Shown: one piece after another, positions 9,401 through 18,711 of the stretch
Layout: each line of letters opens with the position of its first letter
How positions within the stretch are numbered: the stretch's first letter is position 1
NCBI RefSeq assembly: GCF_016865525.2
Contig: NZ_CP075169.1
Span: 5,518,337-5,582,336 of the forward strand
Origin: Sodalis ligni
Lineage (GTDB): Bacteria; Pseudomonadota; Gammaproteobacteria; Enterobacterales; Enterobacteriaceae
DNA length: 64,000 nucleotides
Direction: 5' to 3'
Made by a program: the position numbers and the translations under genes
The notes under the pieces: model-generated
The model's input: the letters and a program-made list of their open reading frames with translations, nothing else
The model's database searches: none
Told to the model about the DNA's origin: nothing

Positions 9401-9754
9401 TGTTTTGTTCAATAAGCTTTCTTTTAATTGCGTGCGGGTACGATAATTCTCCCATGCCAGGATAAATTGATGGTAAGGGTTTTCTTCTTTCTTTTGCAGA
9501 TCGACTGCGGAAAAAAAAGCTTCCAACGCCAGCTTATTGCCCTCATCGGTATGGAAAATTTCCCTAAAGGATATAGCCGTGCCGCGTTCAGCATGATGCT
9601 TGGCATAGAACAGCTTGGCAGGGAGTTCAAATAGTTTAATCAGCTCTGGATCGGCTACACCTTCGCGCAGCATACCCTCGAAAGAAGAGCCGATTTGCAC
9701 CAATTCATCAACTGAGAATTGATGACTATTTTTGTTGGCATGATTGACAATCAT
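6493..9754 (-). pseudogene. LRR effector-like protein B, copy 1, broken by one frameshift
   Basis: Two adjoining frames, 7466-9754 (762 aa) and 6493-7473 (326 aa), together match the intact 1,112-residue protein at 12322-15657 along its length. The first frame ends in TLLFA-stop and the second continues LPDDVLHLDL; the intact copy reads LPDDVINLDL at that point. Removing one T from the T5 run at 7472-7476 (A5 on the plus strand) restores a single frame. The C-terminal part holds about 14 LPx-type leucine-rich repeats of 20-21 residues, as in YopM and IpaH effectors. The N-terminal part is a large soluble region with a hydrophobic, Gly-rich middle segment. Homology to copy 2 continues upstream of 9754 (GTVDWG is readable near 9785), but no ATG is left there, so the start may also be lost. 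AT-rich relative to neighbours. Confidence 0.85.
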
Positions 9755-9805
9755 CAGGCCGGCATGAACTAGTCCCCAATCGACAGTACCAATGTAAATA
9801 TTATT

Positions 9806-10872
9806 TTAATTTACCGTGGCATGGTTCAACTCCAGATAGGGTAATCTATCCAAAATAATTTCATGATATACATAATTTCGAGCCACTTCATTGAAAAATA
9901 GGGGGTCGTTGGTCTTGGGCGAACGCTGCAGAAAGTCGGTGGCGATATTATTTACGATGGAATTAAAAAGAGCATCGACGGACAATCTCAGCGGTTGCCC
10001 GCCATGGCATTTATTCTCTGTCATTGATCGTGAGATAATCCGGCCGATAAACTCCTCGGGGCCATTTTAAAAATCTGCGCGCTCAACCAATTTCTGACGA
10101 TGCGAAATTGCAGCCATTCTGCCAAGGCCTCCTTGTCATGGGATCCATATTCGCCAGTATGTTTAATGAGCTCACGAGAAATTTTCTTCAGCCCGTCAGG
10201 ATAGCGAATGATATGTTCGATCACCCCTCAATCACAGCACCCATATTACTACCATCAAAAGGTTTTCCGCCGGCTTGCTTCGCAAAAAAGTTTAACGTTT
10301 TCAGTTTGCGGGTCTTCCGGATCTTTTTGGTATCTTTCATCCTTTACCACGGAACGCGCGGGCGGGATTGTTGTCAGGCTTGTTGTGAAAACGGGGACGG
10401 TGGTGTCGCTGTGCAAATGCCTATTAGCCGGCGGTTTGTCCTTCGTTATCGGCTCCTCCAATGGTGTTATCATATGGCCGCCCTGGAGCCCAGGCATGCT
10501 TGTGCCGGAGTTAAAAAGACGTTCGGCTTGTAGCGGCAGTGAATGATTTGATTCATGGATAACGCCATTCGCAGGGTGGACGACCCTGAGCGCATCCCCC
10601 GGCGTTTTGGTAAAATCAACCGGACTACGCCGCCCCCGTGACTTGATAATATGATGAGCCATATGCCTGTCACTGATTGCCAATGAAATATTCGAGACCA
10701 TAAGTATTGATTGCAACATCACTTCCGCCCGTGCCCTTTTATTCGCATCGCCCGGATGTTTCGCCAGATCATTAAGCAATATTTGCTGCGCTTTTTGAGT
10801 GAGCATTTTTTCGTTTCTATTAACTTGGTAATTACCGATATTGTTTCTATAAATTTGTTGAGATATTGGCAT
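9806..10872 (-). pseudogene. Gene A, copy 1: secreted-like helical protein, multiple frameshifts
   Basis: Three reading frames, 10255-10872 (205 aa), 10021-10224 and 9806-10024, form a series that aligns with the gene A copy at 15666-16681. Shared motifs include the N-terminus MPISQQ, KRARA...LQSILM(V/I)SNISL, (Y/C)PDGLK, GEYG(S/A)H, EEFIGR and NYxxHE. Slips are needed near 10060, 10230 and 10270. The family is not one I recognise. The protein is hydrophilic and helical with a Ser/Gln/Asn-rich N-terminus, as in type III substrates. It lies directly upstream of B copy 1 and ends at the TAA where B homology begins, as in pair 2. No function can be assigned beyond being a partner gene of B. Confidence 0.75.
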
Positions 10873-11092
10873 TAAAACTCCCAGGTAATAATAAATTAAC
10901 TTAAAGAAATTTCATTATAACGGGAGAGAAAAATATAATTCCAGAGATAAAGTTAAAAAATACTGACTACCGAAGATTTGTTTTGAAAAAAAGCATATAA
11001 AATTTATGAACAATATAGCAATATGTATTAAATACATTTAACACTATCTATTCATCATTATTCTTTTGAGGATTTATTAGGGCCAAAATATG

Positions 11093-11124
11093 AAAAAAAG
11101 CGTCCGGGCGGCATGCGCCCGGAC
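11093..11124 (-). terminator. Rho-independent terminator of the alcohol dehydrogenase gene
   Basis: On the reverse strand, a perfect 9-bp stem GTCCGGGCG / CGCCCGGAC with a 5-base loop is followed by G and seven T residues. It lies about 40 bp after the dehydrogenase stop codon at 11164. Confidence 0.9.
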
Positions 11125-11163
11125 ACGTTCATTAAGAGGCCTTGAGCAAAAGTAACCGCTGTT

Positions 11164-12225
11164 TTACACCGCTTCTTTTTTCAGCGACGCCATATCAATC
11201 ACAAACCGATATTTCACGTCGCTCTTCAGCATCCGTTCGTAAGCTTGGTTGATATATTGAATATCAATCACTTCCACATCGCAGGTAATGCCTTTTTCGG
11301 CGCAAAAATCCAGCATTTCCTGAGTCTCCGGCAGACCGCCAATCAACGATCCGGCCACCGACTTGCGGCCCATGATAAGCGGCACGGTGCTGACCGCGGG
11401 ATTCAGCGCCCCCACTAATCCCACCAGCACCAAGGTCCCGTCGAGATTCAAAGTCGAGAGATAGGGATTCACATCATGCTCATAGGGCACGGTATCGATA
11501 ATCAGATCAAAATGATCCGCCACATCCTTCATTTGATCCGGGTTAGTAGACAATACCACCCCATCAGCACCCAGCCGGCGGGCTTCGTCTTCCTTACCCG
11601 GTGAACGGGTGAACAAAGTCACCTCCGCTCCCATGCCCTTCGCCAGCTTAAGCGCCATATGGCCCAAGCCGCCGAGGCCGACAACCGCGACTTTACTGCC
11701 TTTTTTCACATCCCAATGACGCAACGGCGAATAGGTGGTGATACCGGCGCAAAGAAGAGGCGCTGCCGATTTGGCATCCAGATTGTCCGGTATCCGCAGA
11801 ACGAAATCTTCAGACACGACGATCTTTTCCGAATAGCCGCCGTAGGTCGGCGTGCCGTCATGGCGATCCTTATCATTATAGGTTTGGGTCGCCACTTCTT
11901 TACAGTACTGCTCCAGCCCCTGTTCACAAGAGCTGCAATGCCGGCAGGAGTCCACCAGACACCCTACTCCCACCGTGTCGCCGACCTTGAATTTTTTCAC
12001 GCCGGCGCCGACGCTCACCACTTTGCCGATGATCTCGTGTCCCGGCACCACCGGGAAAACACTAAAGCCCCAGTCATTGCGGGCCTGATGGAGATCGGAA
12101 TGACAAACGCCGCAGTAGAGGATATCGATAACGACATCATCCTGCCGGGGATCGCGCCGGTCGATGGAATACGTTGCCAGCGCGGAACTCGCGGTTTGCG
12201 CCGCATAACCCAAAATTTTAAAGGA
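11164..12225 (-). CDS. Zinc-dependent NAD(P)-dependent alcohol dehydrogenase (YahK-like)
   Basis: 353 residues from the ATG at 12225, which has GGAG six bases upstream; a GTG 15 bases earlier is less likely. The order is that of medium-chain cinnamyl-alcohol-type dehydrogenases: catalytic zinc ligands in YCGVCHSDLH and PGHEIIG, the structural zinc set VDSCRHCSSCEQGLEQYC, the Rossmann motif VVGLGGLGHMALKLAK, and a C-terminal end YERMLKSDVKYRFVID that is nearly the same as in E. coli YahK. YahK reduces aldehydes with NADPH. The gene lies between the two A-B effector gene pairs but is itself GC-rich and intact. It has its own terminator and a 96-bp upstream gap, so it is a single-gene unit. Confidence 0.92.
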   Translation of the reverse strand, partial: SFKILGYAAQTASSALATYSIDRRDPRQDDVVIDILYCGVCHSDLHQARNDWGFSVFPVVPGHEIIGKVVSVGAGVKKFKVGDTVGVGCLVDSCRHCSSCEQGLEQYCKEVATQTYNDKDRHDGTPTYGGYSEKIVVSEDFVLRIPDNLDAKSAAPLLCAGITTYSPLRHWDVKKGSKVAVVGLGGLGHMALKLAKGMGAEVTLFTRSPGKEDEARRLGADGVVLSTNPDQMKDVADHFDLIIDTVPYEHDVNPYLSTLNLDGTLVLVGLVGALNPAVSTVPLIMGRKSVAGSLIGGLPETQEMLDFCAEKGITCDVEVIDIQYINQAYERMLKSDVKYRFVIDMASLKKEAV

Positions 12226-12321
12226 CATGTTTTTCTCCACATTTTGCTGACATATCTCATACGCTTGCCGCTAAATGGCGGGAAACGTTATGCCGAAAGA
12301 GTTAATAATAGTCCGTTTTAC

Positions 12322-15300
12322 CTAGGGATTCTGGATAAAATTAACGCCTACCGGCAAGTTGGCCGGCCGGCCCGGTATATTGGTATCACTGGCATCAATT
12401 TCCTTCATCGATGGGGGAAAGCTTCCGGGTAACCGGGCGATGGGATTGCGGTTTATGGAGAGGATTTGCAGTGCGCCGGGCAACTCTTCCGGCAGCGTTA
12501 AAACAAAATTATTAGTGAGCTGAAGGGTCTTTAATCCGTGAGGCAAATTTGGCAACACCACTTCGATAAGGTTATGATTTAACACTAATACTTTCAAGCC
12601 TGGCGGTAAATAGGGCGGTGTTGAAGCCAGCAAATTTCCTGATGCGTATAATTTACTTAATTTCGGAGGCAAATAGGGAGGAAAAAAGGTTAATAAATTT
12701 TTCGAGGCATATAATTTTTCTAAACGCGGCGGAAGTAAAAAAGGCAACTCCACTATTCGATTACCGGTAATATCTAGGGTTTTCAATCTTGTTGGCAACA
12801 TGGGCGGCAAAGAGACAAAATGATTGCTTGCAATGTCCAAAAAGGTCATTTTAGGCGGCAGCTCGACCGGCAGGCTCAGCAGCTGGTTGTTGCGAACCTC
12901 CAGCCACGACATCCCATCCGGCAGATCCGGCAGCGCCCTCAACTGATTATTATTGGCGGATAAACGGGTGAGCGATTTCGGCAGCGGCAGCGGCAGCTGA
13001 TATAAATTGTTATTGCTGACGTCCAGAAAAGACAAACAGTCCGGCAGAACCGGCATTGAAGTCAGCATATTATGGCTTAAATCAAGAAAAACCAGCCGCT
13101 GAGATAAAGACGAAGGGATTTGAGTAAGAAAATTATGACTGGCATCCAGCATAGACAGCTTGGCAGGAAGAGGGGTCGGTAGCTGGGAAAAGAAATTGGT
13201 GCTGATATCCAGGCTCAGTATATTGTCCGATAATGGCTGCGTCACACAAGACAGGCGGTTGCCGCAGAGATCAAGATTGATAACATCATCTGGTAAAATC
13301 GCGGGCAAATCGGATAGAAAAAGGTCTCTCAGGATAAGCTGAGGGTTTGGCCCGTCGAAATAGATGTTCAGCCTTTCCCATGCCAGCCACCTCTTTTCCG
13401 CCGGCAAGGATTGAGCCAGCCATGGGCCCCACGCACGGGCATATCGTTGTTGTAACGATGCCAACCTTTCTGCTGCAAACGCTCTTAAACTGGCGGCCCG
13501 AATGGGTTCGTTTACATGGGGAGGGAAAGCGCGAAGCAAATTTTGTACAGGACCGATATCCAGTTTTTGAATGATTTCCCGTTGCAGTTCAGATGATAAG
13601 GTAAACAACAAGTTATATTCATACATTCCCGCCGCCCTCATCACATTTTGCGCCGCCCCGGTCAACTCTCCCGCCGGACTGACATAATCCGACCAGACAT
13701 TTTCGCTTAACCCAAAGTGAGTTAAAAATTCTTGCCTTCCCAGCGGACTGAGGCTATGTGCATTTTCCACCCAGCGCAGTATGTGATCTACCTTTACGGG
13801 AGGCGACTTTTGCAAGGGCGGTATTCCCCTTCTGCGCTGGACGGCCATCCGCGAGGCGGCACGGCCGGCGCCCCGGCCGCTTAACCCCGACTCAAGGATA
13901 TTTTTCAGGCGCTGCGCTATGGGTTTGGGCACCGTATGCAACATCCCCATGGAATCACGCGTATATCTCTTGCCAAAAACATTGCCCGTGACGAGGTCGA
14001 CTTGTGCATAAACCGGCTGCCGCTTATATTTTGCCCCCTGCAGTTTTTTCACCTGCACATCCTTATCTATCCCCGGCAGGCGGCCGGTTTCAATATACTT
14101 AGCGGAAATCAGGGGTTCACGTTGATGCAATAATACCGCCTCCAAATCAGGCAGCACTTTTTTCCAGGCCGGAATTATTTCGTTTAGCAGGCGGCCCGCC
14201 GCAGTCATCTGGCGAAGGGCATGGGTACCGATTATGCTCGCCAATTCCACGCCGGGATCAACGCTTCTGAGTAACGTCACTCCTAGTTGGATAAATGCTT
14301 TTTTATTCAGTTCCCCGGCTGCCGTAACCATCCCGTGGCGAGCAAATTCCCTGCCAGCCTGGCGTATAGCGGTCCTTAGCGTTTCGCGAGCCACAAGGGA
14401 GCTCATGGCGGACCGGTATGCCATTACTCCCCCCTTGAAACCTTGCTGGGCAAAACGGGAGGCCAGTCCCAAGCCCTGCCCGGCCAACGGTACCAACAGA
14501 ATCATGTCCAAGGCGCAGGAAATAGGCGCATCATTTTCTTGATTAACAATGCCGCTGATGCAGTTATAAAAGGGAATCAACGATAATAGGAATCTTTGCG
14601 CCTTTTCCCCGGTCGTTTCTTCATATCCCTGCTCATGTAGCTGATGAAGGAAATTATTCCGATGTTTTTGTATAAGCCGGCCGGCCAATTGTTCAAGCGG
14701 CTCCGCCGCGCTTTTCAAAAGCTCTCGTTCATTGTTATCGTAGACTCGCAATTTATATTCTTTATTCCGACTAACCTGTATGCTGTCAGCCATCAATTCA
14801 TAATATAATTTTTCCTCATAATCGACACGATTCAATTCGTACCTTTCACCCATATATTGCAATGCATAAATTCTTTTATTTCCATCTTGGGAAGCGGCAA
14901 ACAAATCGACATTAAGCGATAAAGGGATGGTGTGGGCGCGCCGGGGTAAAATCCGTACCGCTATTTGATAGCGAATCTCATCAAACGCCGAAAAATCCGC
15001 TGATGCCTTATAAATTGTCGCCGTTCGCAAAAAGTCAACTTCATCCCGCGGCAGCTGTTCAAAGGCTAATGCGACCATCAACATATCCACCACTGCAAAT
15101 TTTGCCGCGATGTCTTCATTCTGTTCCTTGAACAGCAGGTCGGCATCGGCGTTTTCAAGAACGAAAGGACGCACTCTGCCCTGGCAAAGGGGGCCGGCGG
15201 CCTTTTCATTCAGGGCCGTCCGGTTATTGTCCACCATGACGTCCGACGTTGATAGCATTTCTCTTAGCTGGGTACGGGTACGAAAATTTCCAAGAGCCTG

Positions 15301-15657
15301 GCTTAATTGGTTAAAGGGACTTTCTTCCACCTTTTGCCGTTCACTGGCGGCAAAAAAGGCCTCTAGAGCCATTTCATTCCCTTCCACGGAGCGGAAAATC
15401 TTTTCCATCGACAGTTCCCCGCTCTGCTCGGCCTGTTGCTTGATATACAAAAGCTTGGCGGGGAGTAAAAACAGACTCACAAGTTCCGCATCAATCACCC
15501 CTTCCCGCAACATATCTTCTAAAGAACGACCAAGTTGAATCAGTTCATCGATAGAAATTTGGCTGATACCTTTTTCCGTACGTCGGGCAATAATCAGACC
15601 GACATGCAAAAATCCCCAGTCCACGGTGCCTGCATGGAGATTGTGATTATCCATATC
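12322..15657 (-). CDS. Large LRR effector-like protein B, copy 2 (intact)
   Basis: About 1,112 residues from the ATG at 15657 (MDNHNLHAGTVDWG); the frame is open 11 codons further up, but that part overlaps the end of gene A. Residues about 1-760 are a soluble region with no motif I can name securely, containing a hydrophobic Gly-rich stretch (ALDMILLVPLAGQGLGLASRF) like the middle of large toxins annotated with dermonecrotic or DUF6543 domains. Residues about 770-1112 hold roughly 16 LRRs of the bacterial LPx type (LPxxLxxLxxxxNxLxxLPxxL). The repeat runs to the C-terminus, so there is no NEL ubiquitin ligase domain of the IpaH/SspH kind. LRRs of this type bind host proteins. Delivery by a type III system is inferred; no secretion genes are in the window. 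Confidence 0.8.
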   Translation of the reverse strand, partial: DMDNHNLHAGTVDWGFLHVGLIIARRTEKGISQISIDELIQLGRSLEDMLREGVIDAELVSLFLLPAKLLYIKQQAEQSGELSMEKIFRSVEGNEMALEAFFAASERQKVEESPFNQLSQALGNFRTRTQLREMLSTSDVMVDNNRTALNEKAAGPLCQGRVRPFVLENADADLLFKEQNEDIAAKFAVVDMLMVALAFEQLPRDEVDFLRTATIYKASADFSAFDEIRYQIAVRILPRRAHTIPLSLNVDLFAASQDGNKRIYALQYMGERYELNRVDYEEKLYYELMADSIQVSRNKEYKLRVYDNNERELLKSAAEPLEQLAGRLIQKHRNNFLHQLHEQGYEETTGEKAQRFLLSLIPFYNCISGIVNQENDAPISCALDMILLVPLAGQGLGLASRFAQQGFKGGVMAYRSAMSSLVARETLRTAIRQAGREFARHGMVTAAGELNKKAFIQLGVTLLRSVDPGVELASIIGTHALRQMTAAGRLLNEIIPAWKKVLPDLEAVLLHQREPLISAKYIETGRLPGIDKDVQVKKLQGAKYKRQPVYAQVDLVTGNVFGKRYTRDSMGMLHTVPKPIAQRLKNILESGLSGRGAGRAASRMAVQRRRGIPPLQKSPPVKVDHILRWVENAHSLSPLGRQEFLTHFGLSENVWSDYVSPAGELTGAAQNVMRAAGMYEYNLLFTLSSELQREIIQKLDIGPVQNLLRAFPPHVNEPIRAASLRAFAAERLASLQQRYARAWGPWLAQSLPAEKRWLAWERLNIYFDGPNPQLILRDLFLSDLPAILPDDVINLDLCGNRLSCVTQPLSDNILSLDISTNFFSQLPTPLPAKLSMLDASHNFLTQIPSSLSQRLVFLDLSHNMLTSMPVLPDCLSFLDVSNNNLYQLPLPLPKSLTRLSANNNQLRALPDLPDGMSWLEVRNNQLLSLPVELPPKMTFLDIASNHFVSLPPMLPTRLKTLDITGNRIVELPFLLPPRLEKLYASKNLLTFFPPYLPPKLSKLYASGNLLASTPPYLPPGLKVLVLNHNLIEVVLPNLPHGLKTLQLTNNFVLTLPEELPGALQILSINRNPIARLPGSFPPSMKEIDASDTNIPGRPANLPVGVNFIQNP

Positions 15658-15665
15658 TTCATGTC

Positions 15666-16681
15666 TTAACGCCAAACAAGGCAACTCCATAAAAGAACTT
15701 CATGGATAAGATAGTTTTGGGCGGTTTTATCAAAAGAATATGCTTTTTCAATACGCTCCGCCGCCCCTCCTTGGACATACCAATTTTGCCTAAAATATAT
15801 GAAAAAGAATGTCGTTTGACAATTTCACCGGCTGCCGATCGCTGCAACCATTATTCAAAACGGTCTGAGCGATAACCCGGCCGATAAATTCGCCGAGGCT
15901 ATATTTAAATAACAGCTGACTAAGCCAGTGTCTTGTGATGCCGTATTGTTGCTCGAGGCTTAATTTTTCATTCTCATGGGCGCCATACTCTCCTGAATCT
16001 TTCACCAAAAAAGATGAAAGAGACTTTAACCCATCGGGACAGCTAATGATATAAAGGATTGTTTTGTCAATAATGCTTGCAACGTCATTTTTGATATTTT
16101 CCTTAAAATATTTTTCCAGAAATCGTCTACTCTTTTGGGTCAGCTGGAACACTGGATTTTTTTTCCGATCTTCCTGGTATTTTTTGCCCCGTTTCGTCCT
16201 GCCGGAGGTTGGAGATTCGATGTCTGATACGGATTCAGCCGACAACGCCAGGGTGGAATTCGGCTTGACCAATCGTGTTGAAGCGTAAATACCTGTGGAT
16301 TTACCCGTAGCAGCGCCGCGATTGCGCCGGCCTGCACGCTGAAAAAATGATGAATGATGATCGGCGGTAATAGCGCCGACATCGCTGTAGGCTGACGGCA
16401 ACAAGGAATAAGGCGTTTTAGCCAGGCCAGCCAGGTTACGGGTCTTCGCGGTCTTGAACGCTTGCGATCGGACCAAGGCCTCGCCGGTCGTCAGTGAAAT
16501 ATTGGAAATCATTAATATTGATTGCAGTATCAATAACGCTCTCGCCCTTTTGGCTGCGTCTCCAGGGCATTTTGACAGATCGTCCAGCATGTTTTGCTGA
16601 GCATCCTGATTGATGCTTTTTATTAATAGTGTTATGATAATTACCGACATTATTTCTAAATAACTGTTGAGATATTGGCAT
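15666..16681 (-). pseudogene. Gene A, copy 2: secreted-like helical protein, two frameshifts
   Basis: The original start is the ATG at 16681 (MPISQQLFRNN), matching copy 1. The frame slips at an A5 run near 16625 and continues in the long open frame that ends at 15790 (NDILFHIF-stop). It slips again around a T-rich run near 15800 into a frame ending at the TAA at 15666-15668, where AQNYLIHEVLL matches ARNYVYHEIIL of copy 1. Between the slips about 275 codons are intact, including KRARALLILQSILMISNISL and SCPDGLKSLSSFLVKDSGEYG. The stop lies 8 bp before the B start, so A and B form an operon. Family unknown; probably a secreted protein or a partner of B. Confidence 0.72.
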
Positions 16682-17085
16682 AGGCAACTCCGATGAATAA
16701 TATATAGACTTAGACTGATAAATTTACTGGGATGCACACAATCAAGGCGAACCAAGAATGCAGATTTTACACAAAAGCAGTTGTTTTATTAAATAATACA
16801 GAGCAGCCTAAAATAAATATTCATTTACCAGCCGTAATTCGAAAGCTGATTTAAGCTCAACAGCTTATATAATCCGTAAATAAAAGCACATTTGATTATG
16901 TTTTTGGTCAGCTCGCCTCCGTTCAAAATGATTTTTGGCCGGCTATTAACAATGTGACCCCGATCCCTACATTTTCGTTAAGATAGATTATGCTGAAAAT
17001 ACTTTATATATAAAAAGGTACCCCACCTGCCACTTCGGGTGATTTTATTGGCGACAGGTAAATAGGTCTTGAGGAGGGTGGTTAT
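16682..17085. other. AT-rich gap between divergent gene A copy 2 and the DCC gene
   Basis: No gene is visible. It must hold the promoters of both flanking genes. The leader of the plus-strand gene contains a possible stem, ACCTGCCA (17025-17032) with TGGCGACAGGT (17049-17059), around a small CACTTCGGGTG hairpin, and a good ribosome site GAGGAGGGTGG just before the ATG at 17086. I do not recognise a riboswitch class. Confidence 0.5.
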
Positions 17086-17583
17086 ATGCAAAATGCCAAA
17101 CGCAAATCTACCGTGCCGCCGCTTTATCTAATCCGTAATGAACGCCTCACGCCGCCACCGCATCTGCTGGCGGGTGAACGGGTGCTGTTATTCGATGGCG
17201 AATGCGTCCTGTGCCGGCGATTGGTGCAAACGCTTATCCGCGCCGACTGGAGAAAAAAGATCCATCTCGCGACGGTGCAATCAAAGCCGGGAAAGGATCT
17301 GTTACGTTGGTCAGGATTGTCCGATGAAAACTTTAATACTATCGCCTACATTGCCGACGGCCAGGTTTCCATTCGCTCAGACGCTTTTTTCGAGGCGTTG
17401 ATCCAGCTTGGCTGGCCGTGGCGCGCACTGCGAATCTTGCGGTTTTTGCCCCGGAAACTGCGCGACGGAATGTATAACCATGTCGCCCGCAACCGCTATC
17501 GCTGGTTCGGTAAACTGCCCGCCGGCACCCTGCCGCCGGATGACGGACAGGGACGTCGCTACCTGGACGGCGGGCGGCAATAA
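17086..17583 (+). CDS. DCC-family thiol-disulfide oxidoreductase (DUF393, YuxK-like)
   Basis: 165 residues. The defining motif FDGECVLCRRLVQ appears at about residues 35-47, with the DGxCxLC redox-like site, followed by a thioredoxin-like pattern (IHLATVQSKPGKDLL, then SDAFFEALIQLG) and the family end LRDGMYNHVARNRYRWFGK. The DCC family is widespread and assumed to act in thiol-disulfide exchange, but its physiological substrate is poorly known. The ATG has a strong GAGGAGG site upstream. It converges on the MBL-fold gene with a 9-bp gap and is not part of that operon. Confidence 0.88.
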   Translation: MQNAKRKSTVPPLYLIRNERLTPPPHLLAGERVLLFDGECVLCRRLVQTLIRADWRKKIHLATVQSKPGKDLLRWSGLSDENFNTIAYIADGQVSIRSDAFFEALIQLGWPWRALRILRFLPRKLRDGMYNHVARNRYRWFGKLPAGTLPPDDGQGRRYLDGGRQ

Positions 17584-17592
17584 ATTTCCCTT

Positions 17593-18561
17593 TCAGCGCA
17601 CCTCGCCGAAGCCCACCGGCGTCCAGCGGTAGCCCTGGCTGCCGTCGGCGCGCAGATAACCGATGCCGGGGAAGGTGATATGGGCGCCGGCAATCAGGGT
17701 TTTTTGACGGACCACCTGTTTTAGCAGCGCCTGGCGGGTTTTAATCGCCAGGGCGCTATTGGAATCAAAGCCGATACCCAGTTCGGGATGGGCAAACTGC
17801 AGCGCCGAGTAGTGGACGATATCCCCCCAGAACAATATGCTCTGACCGTTTCGCTCCAGCATAAACCCGCTGTGGCCCGGCGTATGGCCTGGCAACGCCA
17901 CTGCTTTCAGGCCGGGCAGCAGGTCTTTATCGTAGCTGAAACTGTGCAGTCTGCCCGCCGTCTCATAGGGCGCAAGGATATCCCTGGCGCGCTGGAAGGC
18001 GGCCTGCTGATCGCTGGGCGCACCGTCGAGATTGGCCTGGGAAAGCCAGTAATCCACTTCCGGTTTCGACGCCCATACCGCGGCATTGGGAAACGCCGGC
18101 TGTCCGTTGTCGGTCACCAGCCCGCCGATATGATCGCGGTGCATATGGGTCAGCAAAATCATATCCACCTGCTCCGGCCGGTAGCCGGCGGCTTTCAGAT
18201 TGGCCATGGCCTGGCCGAACCCCGGTCCCAGCAGCTTGCCGCCGCCGCTGTCGATGAGGATCAGGTGGTCGCCGGTATTGATGAGAAAGCTGTTAACCGA
18301 GCCGTTCGCTACTTTGGGAGCGTCGCCGTCCACGGCGGCAACCTCTCGTTGCAGCGTTTCGGGGGCTGCATTTTTGAATAAGGTTAAGGGAAATGTCGAA
18401 CTGCCGTCATACAGGGCGGTAACCTGGGCGCCGCCCACCATGATTTTGAAATAGCCCGGCGCTTGGTTTTTCACCAGCGGTATGGAGGCTGTGTCGGCAT
18501 CGGGGGCCAGCACAACGGCAGCCATGAGGACAGCGGCGCGGGTAAGGCTTTTTATCGTCAT
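17593..18561 (-). CDS. Exported MBL-fold metallohydrolase
   Basis: 322 residues from the ATG at 18561, which has GGAG seven bases upstream; the frame extends further but without a better start. A hydrophobic signal peptide covers about residues 1-24, ending near PDADTAS. The zinc motif LTHMHRDHIGGL (HxHxDH) follows the strand ILIDSGGGKLLG, and later HTPGHSGFML and GDIVH supply further metal ligands, as in lactonase-like or glyoxalase-II-like MBL proteins. It should act in the periplasm as a hydrolase; lactones and thioesters are candidates. It is the last gene in line with the ABC transporter and lyase genes, after a 150-bp gap, and may share their transcript. Confidence 0.85.
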   Translation of the reverse strand: MTIKSLTRAAVLMAAVVLAPDADTASIPLVKNQAPGYFKIMVGGAQVTALYDGSSTFPLTLFKNAAPETLQREVAAVDGDAPKVANGSVNSFLINTGDHLILIDSGGGKLLGPGFGQAMANLKAAGYRPEQVDMILLTHMHRDHIGGLVTDNGQPAFPNAAVWASKPEVDYWLSQANLDGAPSDQQAAFQRARDILAPYETAGRLHSFSYDKDLLPGLKAVALPGHTPGHSGFMLERNGQSILFWGDIVHYSALQFAHPELGIGFDSNSALAIKTRQALLKQVVRQKTLIAGAHITFPGIGYLRADGSQGYRWTPVGFGEVR

Positions 18562-18711
18562 TTCTTTTCTCCGGCGAAGTCGTGGATCGGATGACAATCA
18601 GGAAATGTCGCTTGCTTACGGACTTATTGACACAATGACCGGTCGGGATGAACCTGTATGTCAGCAGTCTAATCAATAGTTTCCTGAACCGCACCCCCTT
18701 TCTCGCCCGGA

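Noticed and set aside
12322..12420. NEL-type ubiquitin ligase domain at the end of protein B
   Set aside because: The LRR runs to within about 20 residues of the stop and there is no Cys-containing NEL motif.
16980..17070. Riboswitch in the leader of the DCC gene
   Set aside because: Only a short imperfect stem is visible and no known aptamer motif could be matched.
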